A DNA stretch of 64,000 bases from Niallia alba (GCF_012933555.1 NZ_JABBPK010000001.1:3140001-3204000), one strand, 5' to 3'. Positions 18,827 to 28,086 are shown, counted from the first letter of the stretch. Notes: a model not told the origin generated them from the sequence alone. Program-made: numbers and translations.

Positions 18827-19384
18827 TTGAATCAAGTATTATTAATTATTGATGTGCAACAAGAGCTTGTTGATGGCAATGAGCAAACAAATGAGATTTA
18901 TAATAAAACTGGATTATTAGAGACAATTAATCTAGTTATTGAAAAGGCAAATAAAACAAAAGTAGAAGTTATTTTCGTAAGAGATAAAGATGTTGCTGGA
19001 GGGGAAGGTCCTGGATTTCAAATTCATTCCGATTTGAATGTCCCTGTTGAAGCAAAAATCTTTGATAAATATGCTACTAATGCCTTTTATGGGACAGGAT
19101 TATTAGAGTATTTGCAATCAAAAAGTATAAATCATCTTGTTATTATGGGCTGTGAAACACCTTATTGTATTGATACTGCTGTCCGGACAGCAACAGTAAA
19201 CAAGATGGATGTAACATTAGTTGGTAACGGACATTCCACAACTGACTCTACCATTCTTCCTGCAGAAAAAATCATTAAACATCATAATAAGATATTACAC
19301 GGTCATTATAATGTCGATCATTTTTCCATCGTTCGTGAAGCTGCTGAGGATTTGTTTGCGCCTATTCATGATAGTTATCGATAG
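18827..19384 (+). CDS. Isochorismatase-like cysteine hydrolase
   Basis: 185 residues of the isochorismatase fold. The catalytic Asp9 is in LLIIDVQQELVDG, a Lys follows in AKIFDKYATNAFYGT, and the nucleophilic Cys is in VIMGCETPYCIDTAVR. Such enzymes hydrolyse nicotinamide, isochorismate or N-carbamoyl compounds; the substrate cannot be told. It starts at a TTG eight bases after AAAGGGG. It is a single gene flanked by the IS element and a repeat. Confidence 0.88.
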   Translation: MNQVLLIIDVQQELVDGNEQTNEIYNKTGLLETINLVIEKANKTKVEVIFVRDKDVAGGEGPGFQIHSDLNVPVEAKIFDKYATNAFYGTGLLEYLQSKSINHLVIMGCETPYCIDTAVRTATVNKMDVTLVGNGHSTTDSTILPAEKIIKHHNKILHGHYNVDHFSIVREAAEDLFAPIHDSYR

Positions 19385-19472
19385 AAAGAGTTAACTCATA
19401 CTCCTTTATAACATACAATCGGAATGGGATGATGAGAATAATCTAGAAGGAAAATCTTTGATAAAAACAACA

Positions 19473-19620
19473 TAAATGAAACTTCCATCAGTGGAGGTTT
19501 TCTTTCATACCCAAGACCTTTACGGACAGTTGATTTCCACCTATCTTCCTCGTATTCTCATAAGCTTGAGGGGGGAGTCTTACTGTCCATTAAGTGTGGG
19601 ATAAAGTAAAACTCCTCTCA
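19473..19620 (+). repeat. Two-hairpin repeat, copy 2
   Basis: CTTCCATCAGTGGAGG, then CCTTTACGGACAGTTGATTTC and a long second hairpin closing GTCTTACTGTCCATTAAG, ending GTGTGGGATAAAG. The first hairpin has lost its right arm (CCCACTGATGG is missing). It ends about 55 bases before the nucleotidyltransferase gene. Confidence 0.8.
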
Positions 19621-19676
19621 AAAACGGATGTCAAAATAAGAATATACGTTCGCAAATAAATAGAGGAGGAATTAGC

Positions 19677-20255
19677 ATGTTACAGAGTGAAGAATCGATC
19701 CTTCATATCATTAAAAAGGATAAAATAATGATGGAGATTATAAAAGCTACTAGTACTTTAAATTTACCTGACTGGTGGATATGTGCTGGTTTTGTCCGAT
19801 CAAAAATATGGGATTTCTTACATGGTTTTAATGAACGGACTAGTATACCTGATGTAGATGTGATTTATTTTGATCCTACTAGAATAGATGAGAAGTACGA
19901 AAAGGAATTAGAGAAGAAGCTATTTTATTTAATGCCTGCAATCCCTTGGTCTGTCAAAAATCAAGCTAGAATGCATATCGTTAATAATTTACCACCTTAT
20001 CGATCCTCTGAAGATGCCATTTCCAAATTCCCAGAAACGGCAACCGCTCTTGGAGTAATGCTAGATAATGATAACAATTTAGTACTTACTGCTCCTTGTG
20101 GAATTGATGATGTAATTAACTTAGTGTTAAAACCTACTCCTTATTTTACAGAAACGAACGAACGGGTTGCTATTTATGAGGCACGAATAGGAAATAAGAA
20201 TTGGCAATCTATTTGGAATAAGCTTAAAGTTCATCCTATTAAAAATAGTAATTAA
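19677..20255 (+). CDS. Nucleotidyltransferase-like protein (DUF925/NTP_transf_6)
   Basis: 192 residues. WWICAGFVRSKIWD and the acidic PDVDVIYFD resemble the G-S and DxD elements of the nucleotidyltransferase fold in the DUF925 (NTP_transf_6) family. Molecular role unknown. RBS GAGGAGG precedes the ATG. The TAA stop overlaps the first bases of the next hairpin repeat (AATTAAGGCTGGG), so the repeat abuts the gene end exactly. Confidence 0.78.
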   Translation: MLQSEESILHIIKKDKIMMEIIKATSTLNLPDWWICAGFVRSKIWDFLHGFNERTSIPDVDVIYFDPTRIDEKYEKELEKKLFYLMPAIPWSVKNQARMHIVNNLPPYRSSEDAISKFPETATALGVMLDNDNNLVLTAPCGIDDVINLVLKPTPYFTETNERVAIYEARIGNKNWQSIWNKLKVHPIKNSN

Positions 20256-20750
20256 GGCTGGGACAAAACTAAATAGCCACTCTATAAAGACGAACAATCT
20301 CTAATGTAGCTCTTAAATAAAGGCTAAGTTTTGATACTAGTTATTTATGATTTTAAATATAATCAAGTTTTAAAAAATAATTCGTTCCATTGCGCTGCAG
20401 TCACTCGCTTTCCGCGGGAGTCGAGTGTCTTCCGCTCCATTTCACTCCGTTTTTAAAGCCTATTTCCTAAAAAAATATTGTTTTTTCAAGAAAAAAATGA
20501 ATTAGTAGGAAATATGGAGCAGCCTGAATACACGGAGACTCCTGTAGGAATAGCGAGAAAGCCTGAGACCCTGCAGGCCAAAGGCCGAAGCGGCTCAGCG
20601 CGAGCCCCACGGAAAGCGGAGTGTATTCAGGCTGCGGGTGATAACAACTGAAACAGCTTTTACAAGTTAATTAAAAAACCAAACAATCGTACGAAATTTC
20701 GTGTAATTGTTTGGTTTTAACTTGGGCTGAAATACTTATGTCCCAGCCTT
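20255..20750 (-). repeat. Long hairpin repeat, copy 3 (reverse orientation)
   Basis: AGGCTGGGACAAAAC to TGTCCCAGCCTT. Module B comes first and module A second, so the element is reversed relative to copy 1. Module A stem: GCAGCCTGAATACAC (20519-20533) with GTGTATTCAGGCTGC (20621-20635), a perfect 15 bp. Near the end AAACAATCGTACGA and a TTGTTTGGTTTT segment form a further hairpin. Confidence 0.85.
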
Positions 20751-20784
20751 CTTTGATTAGGGGAGACACAGATTGCTCCTTATT

Positions 20785-22191
20785 CTAGACTAACTCCCAA
20801 GCCTTCATTAACAATTCTACCCCTGCTTCTATTTCCAATTCTGTCAATCCGCCATATCCTATAATTACTTTAGGATTGCCGGGATAGTTATTTTGAAAAT
20901 AATACGGAGACATAGGATATACTTTCACTCCAAAATCCAATGCTTTTTCAATTAATCTAGCTTCACTCCAATCAGTCTTCACTTCTAAAACAATATGAAG
21001 TCCAGCATTTTCTCCAATCACTTCTACATTTCTATCTAAATATCGATGAATAGCCTGGAGTAATACTTGCCGCTTTTTTCGATATAATGTTCTCATTTTG
21101 TTTAAATGGCTATTCCAATAGCCTTCTTTAATAAACCGGTACAATGTATCTTGGTGCATACGAGAAACAGTTTGCTTATAAACCGTGAAATGATTCTGAT
21201 ATACACTAGATAAGGGCTCTGGCAAAACAGCATAGCTGATTCTCAAGGAAGGGATTAATGATTTTGAGAAGGTCCCTAAATAAATAATCCGATTGTTTGT
21301 ATCCAGTCCTTGAAGCGCAGGAATTGGCTTTCCTTTATAGCGATATTCTCCGTCATAATCATCTTCTATAATAAAGCCATTATTTCTTTCTGCCCAATTT
21401 AATAATTCAAATCTGCGTGTAATTGGCATAATCATTCCATATGGGAATTGATGAGACGGAGTTACGTAGGCGACATTTGCTTTACTTTTATTGAGATGAG
21501 AAACCTCCATACCATTTTCATCAATAGGAATAGGGATTGTTGATATCCCCATATCCTGTAAAACCACTCTAACTCGGTGATAGCCAGGGTTTTCAAGTGC
21601 AAATATTTTATCCCTTCCTAACAATAAAACAAGTAATCCAATTAATACTTGCGTACCTGCCCCTATTACAATTTGATTCGGATAACAATGCACCCCTCTT
21701 GCCTCATACAAATGCTTGGCAATTTGTTCTCTTAAGTTTAGCTCTCCTTGTGGATCTCCATTTGTAAACCATGAATTTTGATCTTCATATATGGATTGCA
21801 TGGATAGTTTTCTCCAGTTATTGTAAGGAAAACATTTAGTATCCACCTTACCTGAGTTGAAATCCATTTTAACTTGTTTCATTTGTTCTTTCTTCTTTTC
21901 CACATATGGGATTTCTTTACCTAGTTGATAGCTATATTCTTCATCAATGTTCAAAACAAATAATCCTTTTCTCGGAATACTTTCTACATATCCTTCTGCG
22001 CATAATTGATCATAGGCTGCTTGAACCGTATTTAAACTTAGCTGCAAATGAGTTGATAACTTTCTTTTTGAAGGTAATTTTTCATTAGGTAAAATATGTT
22101 TATTCATAATTTCTTGTTTAATAAATTCAGCTAATTGAATATAAAGCGGCTCCCTACTATCTTTCTGTAAAATGGGTGTTAATTCTAACAC
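20785..22191 (-). CDS. MocR/PdxR-type GntR regulator with aminotransferase domain
   Basis: 468 residues. The GntR winged helix is at residues 12-80 (LYIQLAEFIKQEIM ... STHLQLSLNTVQAAYDQL). A linker and a fold-type I aminotransferase-like domain follow, with the PLP lysine in GTFSKSLIPSLRISY and DDYDGEYRYKG ahead of it. MocR proteins use PLP as a ligand and usually control a divergent gene. Here that gene is the GNAT at 22298, and paired direct repeats lie between them. Whether it senses PLP, an amino acid or an amine is not visible. Confidence 0.9.
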   Translation of the reverse strand: MLELTPILQKDSREPLYIQLAEFIKQEIMNKHILPNEKLPSKRKLSTHLQLSLNTVQAAYDQLCAEGYVESIPRKGLFVLNIDEEYSYQLGKEIPYVEKKKEQMKQVKMDFNSGKVDTKCFPYNNWRKLSMQSIYEDQNSWFTNGDPQGELNLREQIAKHLYEARGVHCYPNQIVIGAGTQVLIGLLVLLLGRDKIFALENPGYHRVRVVLQDMGISTIPIPIDENGMEVSHLNKSKANVAYVTPSHQFPYGMIMPITRRFELLNWAERNNGFIIEDDYDGEYRYKGKPIPALQGLDTNNRIIYLGTFSKSLIPSLRISYAVLPEPLSSVYQNHFTVYKQTVSRMHQDTLYRFIKEGYWNSHLNKMRTLYRKKRQVLLQAIHRYLDRNVEVIGENAGLHIVLEVKTDWSEARLIEKALDFGVKVYPMSPYYFQNNYPGNPKVIIGYGGLTELEIEAGVELLMKAWELV

Positions 22192-22212
22192 TAACTAATC
22201 CCCCCTATTCAA

Positions 22213-22243
22213 CTGATACCATTAAAAAGATAAAATCTGATAC
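22213..22243. promoter_or_regulatory. Candidate MocR operator (direct repeats)
   Basis: CTGATAC occurs at 22213-22219 and again at 22237-22243, exactly 24 bases apart, in the divergent gap. Paired direct repeats on one DNA face are the usual MocR operator layout. Motif evidence only. Confidence 0.5.
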
Positions 22244-22297
22244 TTTAGATTATACCAAATTCCAATTACATTAAAGATTAGAAATGGAGGAATAGAT

Positions 22298-22738
22298 ATG
22301 ATAAATGAACAATTACTCATGAAAGAATTGACTACAGAGGAAGAATGGAAATCAGCATTTCCAGTTATGAAGCAATTAAGAACACAATTAGATTTGGACA
22401 CATATCTTGCATTAGTGTCTGAATCGGTTCAAAAAGAAGGATACCGTATGATTGCCCTTTGCAATCAAAAGGAAATCGTTGCCCTTTGTGGATATATGCC
22501 CATGATCACCTTATACAATGGCAAATTTATATGGGTTTGTGAATTAATTACAGATAGCAGACATCGTTCAAAAGGTCATGGAAAAATATTATTAGACTAT
22601 GTTCAACAGTGGGCCATCGACAATGACTATCCTATCGTGTCTTTATCTTCTGGTTTACAACGTATCGATGCCCATCGTTTTTATGAAGAGAAGATGGAAT
22701 ATGAAAAAGTAAGCTATGTTTATTTGAAGAAAATATAA
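22298..22738 (+). CDS. GNAT acetyltransferase, probable MocR target
   Basis: 146 residues of GNAT type: an acidic front, then VCELITDSRHRSKGHGKILLDYV with the acetyl-CoA pyrophosphate loop (RHRSKGHGK), and AHRFYEEKMEYEKVSYVY at the C-terminus. It is divergent from the MocR regulator, 106 bases apart, suggesting that the regulator controls it. Substrate unknown. RBS GGAGG precedes the ATG. Confidence 0.82.
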   Translation: MINEQLLMKELTTEEEWKSAFPVMKQLRTQLDLDTYLALVSESVQKEGYRMIALCNQKEIVALCGYMPMITLYNGKFIWVCELITDSRHRSKGHGKILLDYVQQWAIDNDYPIVSLSSGLQRIDAHRFYEEKMEYEKVSYVYLKKI

Positions 22739-22794
22739 CTAAAAGTATTTTCAAAAAAATATATGTCTAATTTTTTGGGGTCACTACATTTCTG

Positions 22795-22911
22795 CAGGGT
22801 CTCAGACTGTCTCGCTAATCCAACAGGAGCATTCGTGTATTCCGGCTGCTCCATTTTTCCAACTAATTGTTTTTCCTATTAAAAAACAACATTCCTTTAG
22901 AAAACAGCCTA
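22795..22911 (+). repeat. Hairpin repeat, copy 4 (truncated left)
   Basis: Only the right half of the short form remains: CTGCAGGGTCTCAGACTGTC, then TATTCCGGCTGCTCC and the AGAAAACAGCCT edge. The left arm is absent. Confidence 0.75.
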
Positions 22912-23022
22912 AACTAAAATATATATATTCAAACTCGCCTTCTCATATGAAAATCCTTTAATTAGGAAGGATTTTCTTTCTTTTTCAAAGAAAATATAAC
23001 TATCTAGGATGAAAGGTGGGTT

Positions 23023-23718
23023 ATGAAAACAGTGATTAAAGCCGCTTTCTTTGATTTGGATGGAACGATGCTTGATAGAGATGCATCGGTAAAACAGTTT
23101 ATAGTAAAACAATATGACAGATTGGAGAAGTTTCTTTCTCCTATTTCCAAACGAACTTATTGTGAACGATTTATTGAATTAGATAACCATGGCTATGTCT
23201 GGAAAGATAAAGTTTATACGCAACTAGTTGAAGACTATCAGATAAAAGGATTAACTTCAGAAGACCTTCTTGAAGATTATCTCACTTATTTTAAAGAAGA
23301 TTGCCTCCCTTTTCCTAGGCTAGTCGAAATGCTAGAGCAACTAAAACAAAATCATCTTAAGCTAGCAATTATTTCGAATGGAAATGGTAGATTTCAAATG
23401 GATAATATTCTCTCCCTTGGAATCAAATCCTATTTTGAGGTGATTCTTATTTCAGAATGGGAAGGGATGAAAAAGCCAGATCAACAAATATTTCAACGTG
23501 CTATGATGAAATTAAATATGACACCGAAAGAATGTATCTTTATCGGTGACCATCCTAAAAATGATATTATTGCCGCAAAACAAGCAGGAATGGAGACAGT
23601 CTGGAAAAGAAATGACCAGTGGAATGGTGCGAAAACTAATTTTATTATTGATGAACTAATTGAAATCCCTCAATTAATAACAAACTTAAACAAGAAAAAG
23701 GAATTTAGTTCGTTTTAA
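23023..23718 (+). CDS. HAD-superfamily hydrolase (YfnB-like)
   Basis: 231 residues with all four HAD motifs: DLDGTMLD (Asp nucleophile pair), IISNGNG (Thr/Ser motif II), KKPDQQIF (Lys) and FIGDHPKNDI (acidic motif IV). A C1-type helical cap lies between I and II. Probably a phosphatase on a small phosphometabolite; specificity unknown. RBS AAAGGTGG precedes the ATG. Confidence 0.88.
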   Translation: MKTVIKAAFFDLDGTMLDRDASVKQFIVKQYDRLEKFLSPISKRTYCERFIELDNHGYVWKDKVYTQLVEDYQIKGLTSEDLLEDYLTYFKEDCLPFPRLVEMLEQLKQNHLKLAIISNGNGRFQMDNILSLGIKSYFEVILISEWEGMKKPDQQIFQRAMMKLNMTPKECIFIGDHPKNDIIAAKQAGMETVWKRNDQWNGAKTNFIIDELIEIPQLITNLNKKKEFSSF

Positions 23719-23786
23719 ATAATTTGTACACTTGTATTCATTCTATAAATATTATCGTCCATATATTTGAAACAGAGGTGTTTATT

Positions 23787-24029
23787 ATGACAGATAATTC
23801 TTTTCAAGATTTGCTGGCAGAATTAGATCAGTTAATTTCCGTTTGTGAAGAACATGCAAAAAGCAGTGATTCTGCAGAGAAGCAACGCTTTTATGAAGGC
23901 ATGGCTATCGCCTATACAACTCAGCGGATGCGAATAACTGGGGAAGTTGATGCTATTGAACTGAAAGTCATCAATGAGTTATATCGTTCTCTTTCTACAA
24001 CATCTTCAACCCATAGATCAAGCAAGTAA
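23787..24029 (+). CDS. Hypothetical 80-residue protein
   Basis: Small, largely helical and acidic at the front (DNSFQDLLAELDQLISVCEE), ending in a Ser/Thr tail. The ATG at 23787 follows AGAGGTG; the longer frame to 23724 has no ribosome site. I do not recognise the family. It lies 68 bases after the HAD gene and could share its transcript. Confidence 0.6.
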   Translation: MTDNSFQDLLAELDQLISVCEEHAKSSDSAEKQRFYEGMAIAYTTQRMRITGEVDAIELKVINELYRSLSTTSSTHRSSK

Positions 24030-24142
24030 ATACTGAAACCTGTTCCTTTTGGATTAAACCCAAAAAGAAAGTTGGTCATTTATTTAGCAGGAGAAAAAGC
24101 TAGAGTCATTTAAACATTCCTAGCTAGTAATGGTAAATTTTT

Positions 24143-24616
24143 TCAACCTAATGGTTTCTTTAATTCTTTATCATCTACAATCAAGTTTCTATACTCTTTA
24201 CCATTTATACTTACGGAGTTTGCTTCGATAAAGAAGTAGTCCTTATTATTAACTTGAAAATAGAAATTTGTTGTAGATGAAAGTGTTTCTATTTCTTTTA
24301 ATTCACTATTAAGACTCTCAATCTTAATTTTACCAAATCCTTGTGGAAAATAGCTTGATTCAGTTAGTAGCAAATTGGAATTTTCATCAAAATCATTTAA
24401 TCTATACGTATCATACTCTGGTTCTTGATAAATATAATAAGACATGACTTGATTAAATATAATATTAATTTTGATTAATTCAGCATTATTAACACTTATT
24501 AATTTAAGGGAAATAGTTTCTTTAAGATAATTAACTTTCAAGTCAACAATAGTTTGATACTCTATTTCAGAAAAAAACTGTTGCAGTTTTTTTTCTGTAT
24601 CCAAATTAACTGACAC
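24143..24616 (-). CDS. Hypothetical 157-residue protein
   Basis: Alternating charged and hydrophobic stretches suggest a beta-rich soluble protein. No signal peptide or membrane segment is seen. I do not recognise it with confidence; a distant resemblance to YxiG-like proteins is only an impression. AGGATGAG lies upstream of its ATG. It has low GC like the rest of the island. Confidence 0.6.
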   Translation of the reverse strand: MSVNLDTEKKLQQFFSEIEYQTIVDLKVNYLKETISLKLISVNNAELIKINIIFNQVMSYYIYQEPEYDTYRLNDFDENSNLLLTESSYFPQGFGKIKIESLNSELKEIETLSSTTNFYFQVNNKDYFFIEANSVSINGKEYRNLIVDDKELKKPLG

Positions 24617-24739
24617 CTTAACTCATCCTCCCTATTTCTTGATTAGCTTGAGAACGCTTGTAATGTTATACGGGTTTCATTAGCATACCTTGAGGAATTA
24701 CCGCATTCTCCAATATGCTTCTTTTCTTCCTACCAAGAA

Positions 24740-24876
24740 TCTGAGCCGCTTGGCCTGCTGGATCTCAGACTGTCTCACTAATCCCACAGGAGTCTTCGTG
24801 TATTCCGGCTGCTCCATTTTTCCAAATAATTCATTTTTCCTATTGAAAAAACAACAATCCTTTAGAAAACAGCCTT
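24740..24876 (+). repeat. Hairpin repeat, copy 5, inside a DUF402 gene
   Basis: CTGAGCCGCTTGGCC, GGTCTCAGACTGTC-like blocks, TATTCCGGCTGCTCC and the AGAAAACAGCCT edge at about 24876. The left arm of the stem is lost. The DUF402 reading frame stops matching its family exactly where the repeat begins. Confidence 0.75.
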
Positions 24877-25147
24877 TATTAAACATCGTAGTGATGGCGT
24901 GATTTTTATGGAGAGGATACTGGTGTAGCCACATATAGCCATTTCCGAGAATACAAACCTCTTTTTGGTTATATCTTTTCCGTAATGGTTTTATTATTTT
25001 AATTGTGTGAAATAAAGATACATAACCTGTAAACTCCTCTGTTTTTATAAATTCTTGAGCATATTGTTTTTCTAGTATCCGATCCCCGCCTTTATAGTTC
25101 CCGAATTTTCTTTTTATCGACATTTCACATACATCCCATTTTAACAA
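24877..25147 (-). pseudogene. DUF402 protein gene truncated by repeat insertion
   Basis: The frame MSIKRKFGNYKGGDRILEKQ through VCILGNGYMWLHQYPLHKNH and AITTMFN matches the N-terminal half of DUF402 nucleoside-phosphatase-like proteins. It then runs into the hairpin repeat, where the remaining translated residues are just repeat sequence. No C-terminal half was found beyond the repeat (24617-24740). The start is either 25147 or the better family match at 25123. It overlaps the end of the histidine phosphatase gene. Confidence 0.7.
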
Positions 25148-25716
25148 TTTATCCGAAACCAGCCGGCCTCTTTAGGAAAATCGTCTCTGCTTAATTCTCT
25201 GCCTAATAGTAACTGGCGATAGGATGTTATTGTGCCATCATGAGATACAATATAGATTTTCTCTTTTTGTAACTGGCTGCAATTTGATAAAAATTCTTCT
25301 GCATATTTTCTAAATTTTTCTTCTACTACAGTATTAAATCCCTCATGCCATAATGAAAAGGGAGCATTGACATCTAGTTCATAGGAAGGAAATAAATCTA
25401 TTATTCTCTCCTTTCCCATCATTTCATCACATGGTAATGTCTGCTTATTAGGTAAGATAGGGAACATTCTTGGTGAAATATAAGGAGTTACTATTTTTCT
25501 ACAATGAATCCCCTCACTCCAAAGCAATGCTGTTTGCATAGTTCGTACCAAAGGACTAATGAAAACAATATCCTCATGTGTTAAAGGAAAGTTCTCCTTT
25601 AACACATTCGCTTGGTCCATTCCTTTCTTGGTGAGAGAAGGATTTCTCATTTTTAGACTAGTTGGTAGATCAAGCGTATGTTCTGCCTCCCCGTGACGTA
25701 TAAAGATTAATTCCAT
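25141..25716 (-). CDS. Histidine phosphatase family protein
   Basis: 191 residues of the phosphoglycerate-mutase-like superfamily. The RHG motif is near the start (LIFIRHGEAEHT), SPLVRTMQTA supplies the second Arg, and IVSHDGTI the second catalytic His. Probably a small-molecule phosphatase. It is part of a minus-strand run of single-domain genes (25.1-28.1 kb); the gap to the hydrolase upstream is 22 bases, so these two are likely co-transcribed. Confidence 0.87.
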   Translation of the reverse strand: MELIFIRHGEAEHTLDLPTSLKMRNPSLTKKGMDQANVLKENFPLTHEDIVFISPLVRTMQTALLWSEGIHCRKIVTPYISPRMFPILPNKQTLPCDEMMGKERIIDLFPSYELDVNAPFSLWHEGFNTVVEEKFRKYAEEFLSNCSQLQKEKIYIVSHDGTITSYRQLLLGRELSRDDFPKEAGWFRINC

Positions 25717-25738
25717 CGGATCCCTCTTCCTTTAAAAA

Positions 25739-26449
25739 CTATATTGATTTTAACCAACCTATTAATTTCTCCATCATGGCTGGAGTAAATTCATGATTTA
25801 CCTTCTTAAAAATTTCCCATTCTATATTAGTGCGTTTTTCTTCTTGAGTAAGATACTTATAGTAGTTTTCTTGTCCCTCGATCGGTATAATGGTGTCACT
25901 ATCCCCATGCATAAGAAGAACAGGCGATAAACTGCTCGGTTTGTCCATTGGATCATATTTCTTTAATTGATTCTCTTCTTCTTGAGTCATCCCTTCTCTT
26001 TTATCCCGCAGGCGAAATGTTTTTTCGGTAAGTACAAATGAACCAGATCCATTTATACTTACTAAGCCACTTATGTTTGGATTCATTGCAAAGATACCAT
26101 TTGCAATGAACCCACCCATAGAATTACCTACTAAAATAATATTTTTCTTCTTTAACCCTACTACTCTCACAAACTCATCAAATTCATCAATAGTCTGGAG
26201 AACTGTATTCCAAAAGTACTTTCGTGTAACGATGGAATCAAAGTGATTTTCCAATGGTTTTCTTTCATCATGATAGATGATATCAGGTATTAAAACGATA
26301 AATCCTTCTTTGGCCATTTCTTCTGCCAACTCCATGTAACCTTTTGAAGATCCACCCCACCCATGATAAAGAATTACAATTTTCTCTTTATCTTGTAGTT
26401 CATTACTAGATGCATAAAACTTATATTCACCGATCATTTGTCTTTCCAC
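25739..26449 (-). CDS. Alpha/beta hydrolase
   Basis: 236 residues. The oxyanion-side motif YHGWGGSSKGYME is near residue 30. The nucleophile elbow is GNSMGG (Ser about 110), an Asp lies in MHGDSDTIIP and the final His in KVNHEFTP, so the triad is complete. Resembles esterase or dienelactone-hydrolase-like proteins such as YitV. No signal peptide, so cytoplasmic. Confidence 0.85.
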   Translation of the reverse strand: MERQMIGEYKFYASSNELQDKEKIVILYHGWGGSSKGYMELAEEMAKEGFIVLIPDIIYHDERKPLENHFDSIVTRKYFWNTVLQTIDEFDEFVRVVGLKKKNIILVGNSMGGFIANGIFAMNPNISGLVSINGSGSFVLTEKTFRLRDKREGMTQEEENQLKKYDPMDKPSSLSPVLLMHGDSDTIIPIEGQENYYKYLTQEEKRTNIEWEIFKKVNHEFTPAMMEKLIGWLKSI

Positions 26450-26479
26450 TGTATGTCCCCTTCCCTTTTTCGCCCATAT

Positions 26480-27022
26480 TTAAATGAACCTCTTCACTTT
26501 CCCATACTGGATCAGTGAAAGATAAGGATCTCCTTTTAACCCTAGTACCTTACAAAAAGCCGGTTCTGTTTTGTATCCCTGTTTCTTTAGTGAAAGGATT
26601 TCCTTTTTTACTGACGGATCCAGTTTTAAAATCGCATGTTCAATTATCATATGTAGATAGGCATATTGCTGTTTAACAGGAATTGGTTGACCAAATAATT
26701 CAAATTCGAATCCTTCAAAAAAGAAATTTGCTTTTGTTACTTCCACTTCTCTAATCATTAAACTTTTTAAGCTGAAATTTCTCATTTTACCAAAATGCTC
26801 GGTTACAATTTGTTTAAAAGTTTCAACTTCATGGACTTCCATGATTATATCTAAGTCGGAACTATCTATATCCACGCCAATTGGAATCGTTCCACATAGG
26901 ATAGGCGTATAAGGATGTAAAATTTCGTATATATTTAGTTTCTTTAATGCTAAATAGGCATGTTGTTGCTTTTCGTTCCCTAACCGTAAATAATCTAGTG
27001 TATCAAATATTGGACAGTCCAT
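26480..27022 (-). CDS. DUF4269 nucleotidyltransferase-like protein
   Basis: 180 residues. GTIPIGVDIDSSDLDIIMEV has the G-S-DxD character of the nucleotidyltransferase fold, and overall it fits DUF4269. Biological role unknown. RBS AGGAGA lies upstream of the ATG. It stands 31 bases from the alpha/beta hydrolase on the same strand. Confidence 0.8.
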   Translation of the reverse strand: MDCPIFDTLDYLRLGNEKQQHAYLALKKLNIYEILHPYTPILCGTIPIGVDIDSSDLDIIMEVHEVETFKQIVTEHFGKMRNFSLKSLMIREVEVTKANFFFEGFEFELFGQPIPVKQQYAYLHMIIEHAILKLDPSVKKEILSLKKQGYKTEPAFCKVLGLKGDPYLSLIQYGKVKRFI

Positions 27023-27142
27023 GTTTAATATATCTCCTAATATAGATTAATAACTTATGCTTTATTTCTTCCGTCCTGCTCTCTGTAAAAAAAAAATTTC
27101 GATTATTCCGATAATGAATAAGTACAATAAAATTATACCTTT

Positions 27143-27544
27143 TCATCGCTTAACTTTATGCAATACAAACTGTGACTTGCTTTTCTTAAACTCATTTTTG
27201 CTGTAAAAGGTAATTAAATCTTCCTCACAAAATAAACTAATTACATCTATATCAGACAATTCCTTTGATAATTTATCAATAAGTTGAGTACCGATTCCTT
27301 TTCTATTATAAGAGCTATGAATAACTACATCTTCAATATAAGCTCTAAAAATCCCATCTGATATAGCTCTTGCAAAGCCTATAAGCGTATTATTTTTCCA
27401 TGCGCCTACCGCTAATGCTTGGGATAACATTTTTTCCATATCTTGCTCCGTTCTTTCATTCCACCACCCAGCATCTTTATAAAGCTCCATCACTTCACTG
27501 GCTTTTATTTGTTTCTCTTTAAATGTACGCAGTTCTATTTTCAT
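27143..27544 (-). CDS. GNAT acetyltransferase
   Basis: 133 residues: a compact GNAT with IEDVVIHSSYNRKGIGTQLIDKL, containing the acetyl-CoA loop (YNRKGIGTQ), and a C-terminal ITFYSKNEFKKSKSQFVLHK. Many small GNATs of this kind act on amines or aminoacyl groups; the target is unknown. It lies 26 bases after another GNAT gene on the same strand. Confidence 0.83.
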   Translation of the reverse strand: MKIELRTFKEKQIKASEVMELYKDAGWWNERTEQDMEKMLSQALAVGAWKNNTLIGFARAISDGIFRAYIEDVVIHSSYNRKGIGTQLIDKLSKELSDIDVISLFCEEDLITFYSKNEFKKSKSQFVLHKVKR

Positions 27545-27570
27545 GTTATTCCCCTACTGATTTCTTTATT

Positions 27571-28086
27571 TTAAATAGATAATTTTATAAAATCTTCTTT
27601 TGTTAATTTAACCAAAACTATATCTGGCTCACTAACATCTTCATAAGTAAATCCATAATCTACTAGAAGTTTTTGCCCTGGTATATTATTTTTAGCGACT
27701 CGGTCAACCATTACCTCACCGTTAAATTCGTAAAAATAATAGTTTAATAGTAGACTAATAGCTTCTTTTGCATAACCTTTCCTACGATACTTATATGCAA
27801 TTTTTACATTCAATTCTGCTAAACCCTTTTCTTTGTCAAATCGATGGAAACTTACTTCCCCAACTGGAATATCTTCATATGTATAAATAAGGTAATAAAG
27901 GTTTCTTTTATCAGTCGGTTGAACCATACGACGATACCATTCGACTTTACGACTTTCCTTAAAATCAACCGTACCACCAACGTCTATCATAGTATCTTTG
28001 TCTGCCCAAAGCCATTCAACAAACGCAAGTTCCCTCCATTCAGGCTGTTTAATATATATGTTTTTTCCTAAACTTTTCAATAACAT
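27571..28086 (-). CDS. GNAT acetyltransferase
   Basis: 171 residues of the RimJ/L-like class: WRELAFVEWLWADKD at the front, VKIAYKYRRKGYAKEAISLLL as the cofactor loop and VDRVAKNNIPGQKLLVDYGFTYE near the end. Likely a small-molecule N-acetyltransferase; it pairs with the shorter GNAT just downstream. RBS AGGAGG precedes the ATG. Confidence 0.83.
   Translation of the reverse strand: MLLKSLGKNIYIKQPEWRELAFVEWLWADKDTMIDVGGTVDFKESRKVEWYRRMVQPTDKRNLYYLIYTYEDIPVGEVSFHRFDKEKGLAELNVKIAYKYRRKGYAKEAISLLLNYYFYEFNGEVMVDRVAKNNIPGQKLLVDYGFTYEDVSEPDIVLVKLTKEDFIKLSI

Noticed and set aside
24030..24142. Possible coding relic
   Set aside because: Short AT-rich stretch with no frame resembling a family.
24698..25147. 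149-residue ORF as an intact gene
   Set aside because: Only the first 80 or so residues match a protein family; the rest is translated repeat sequence.
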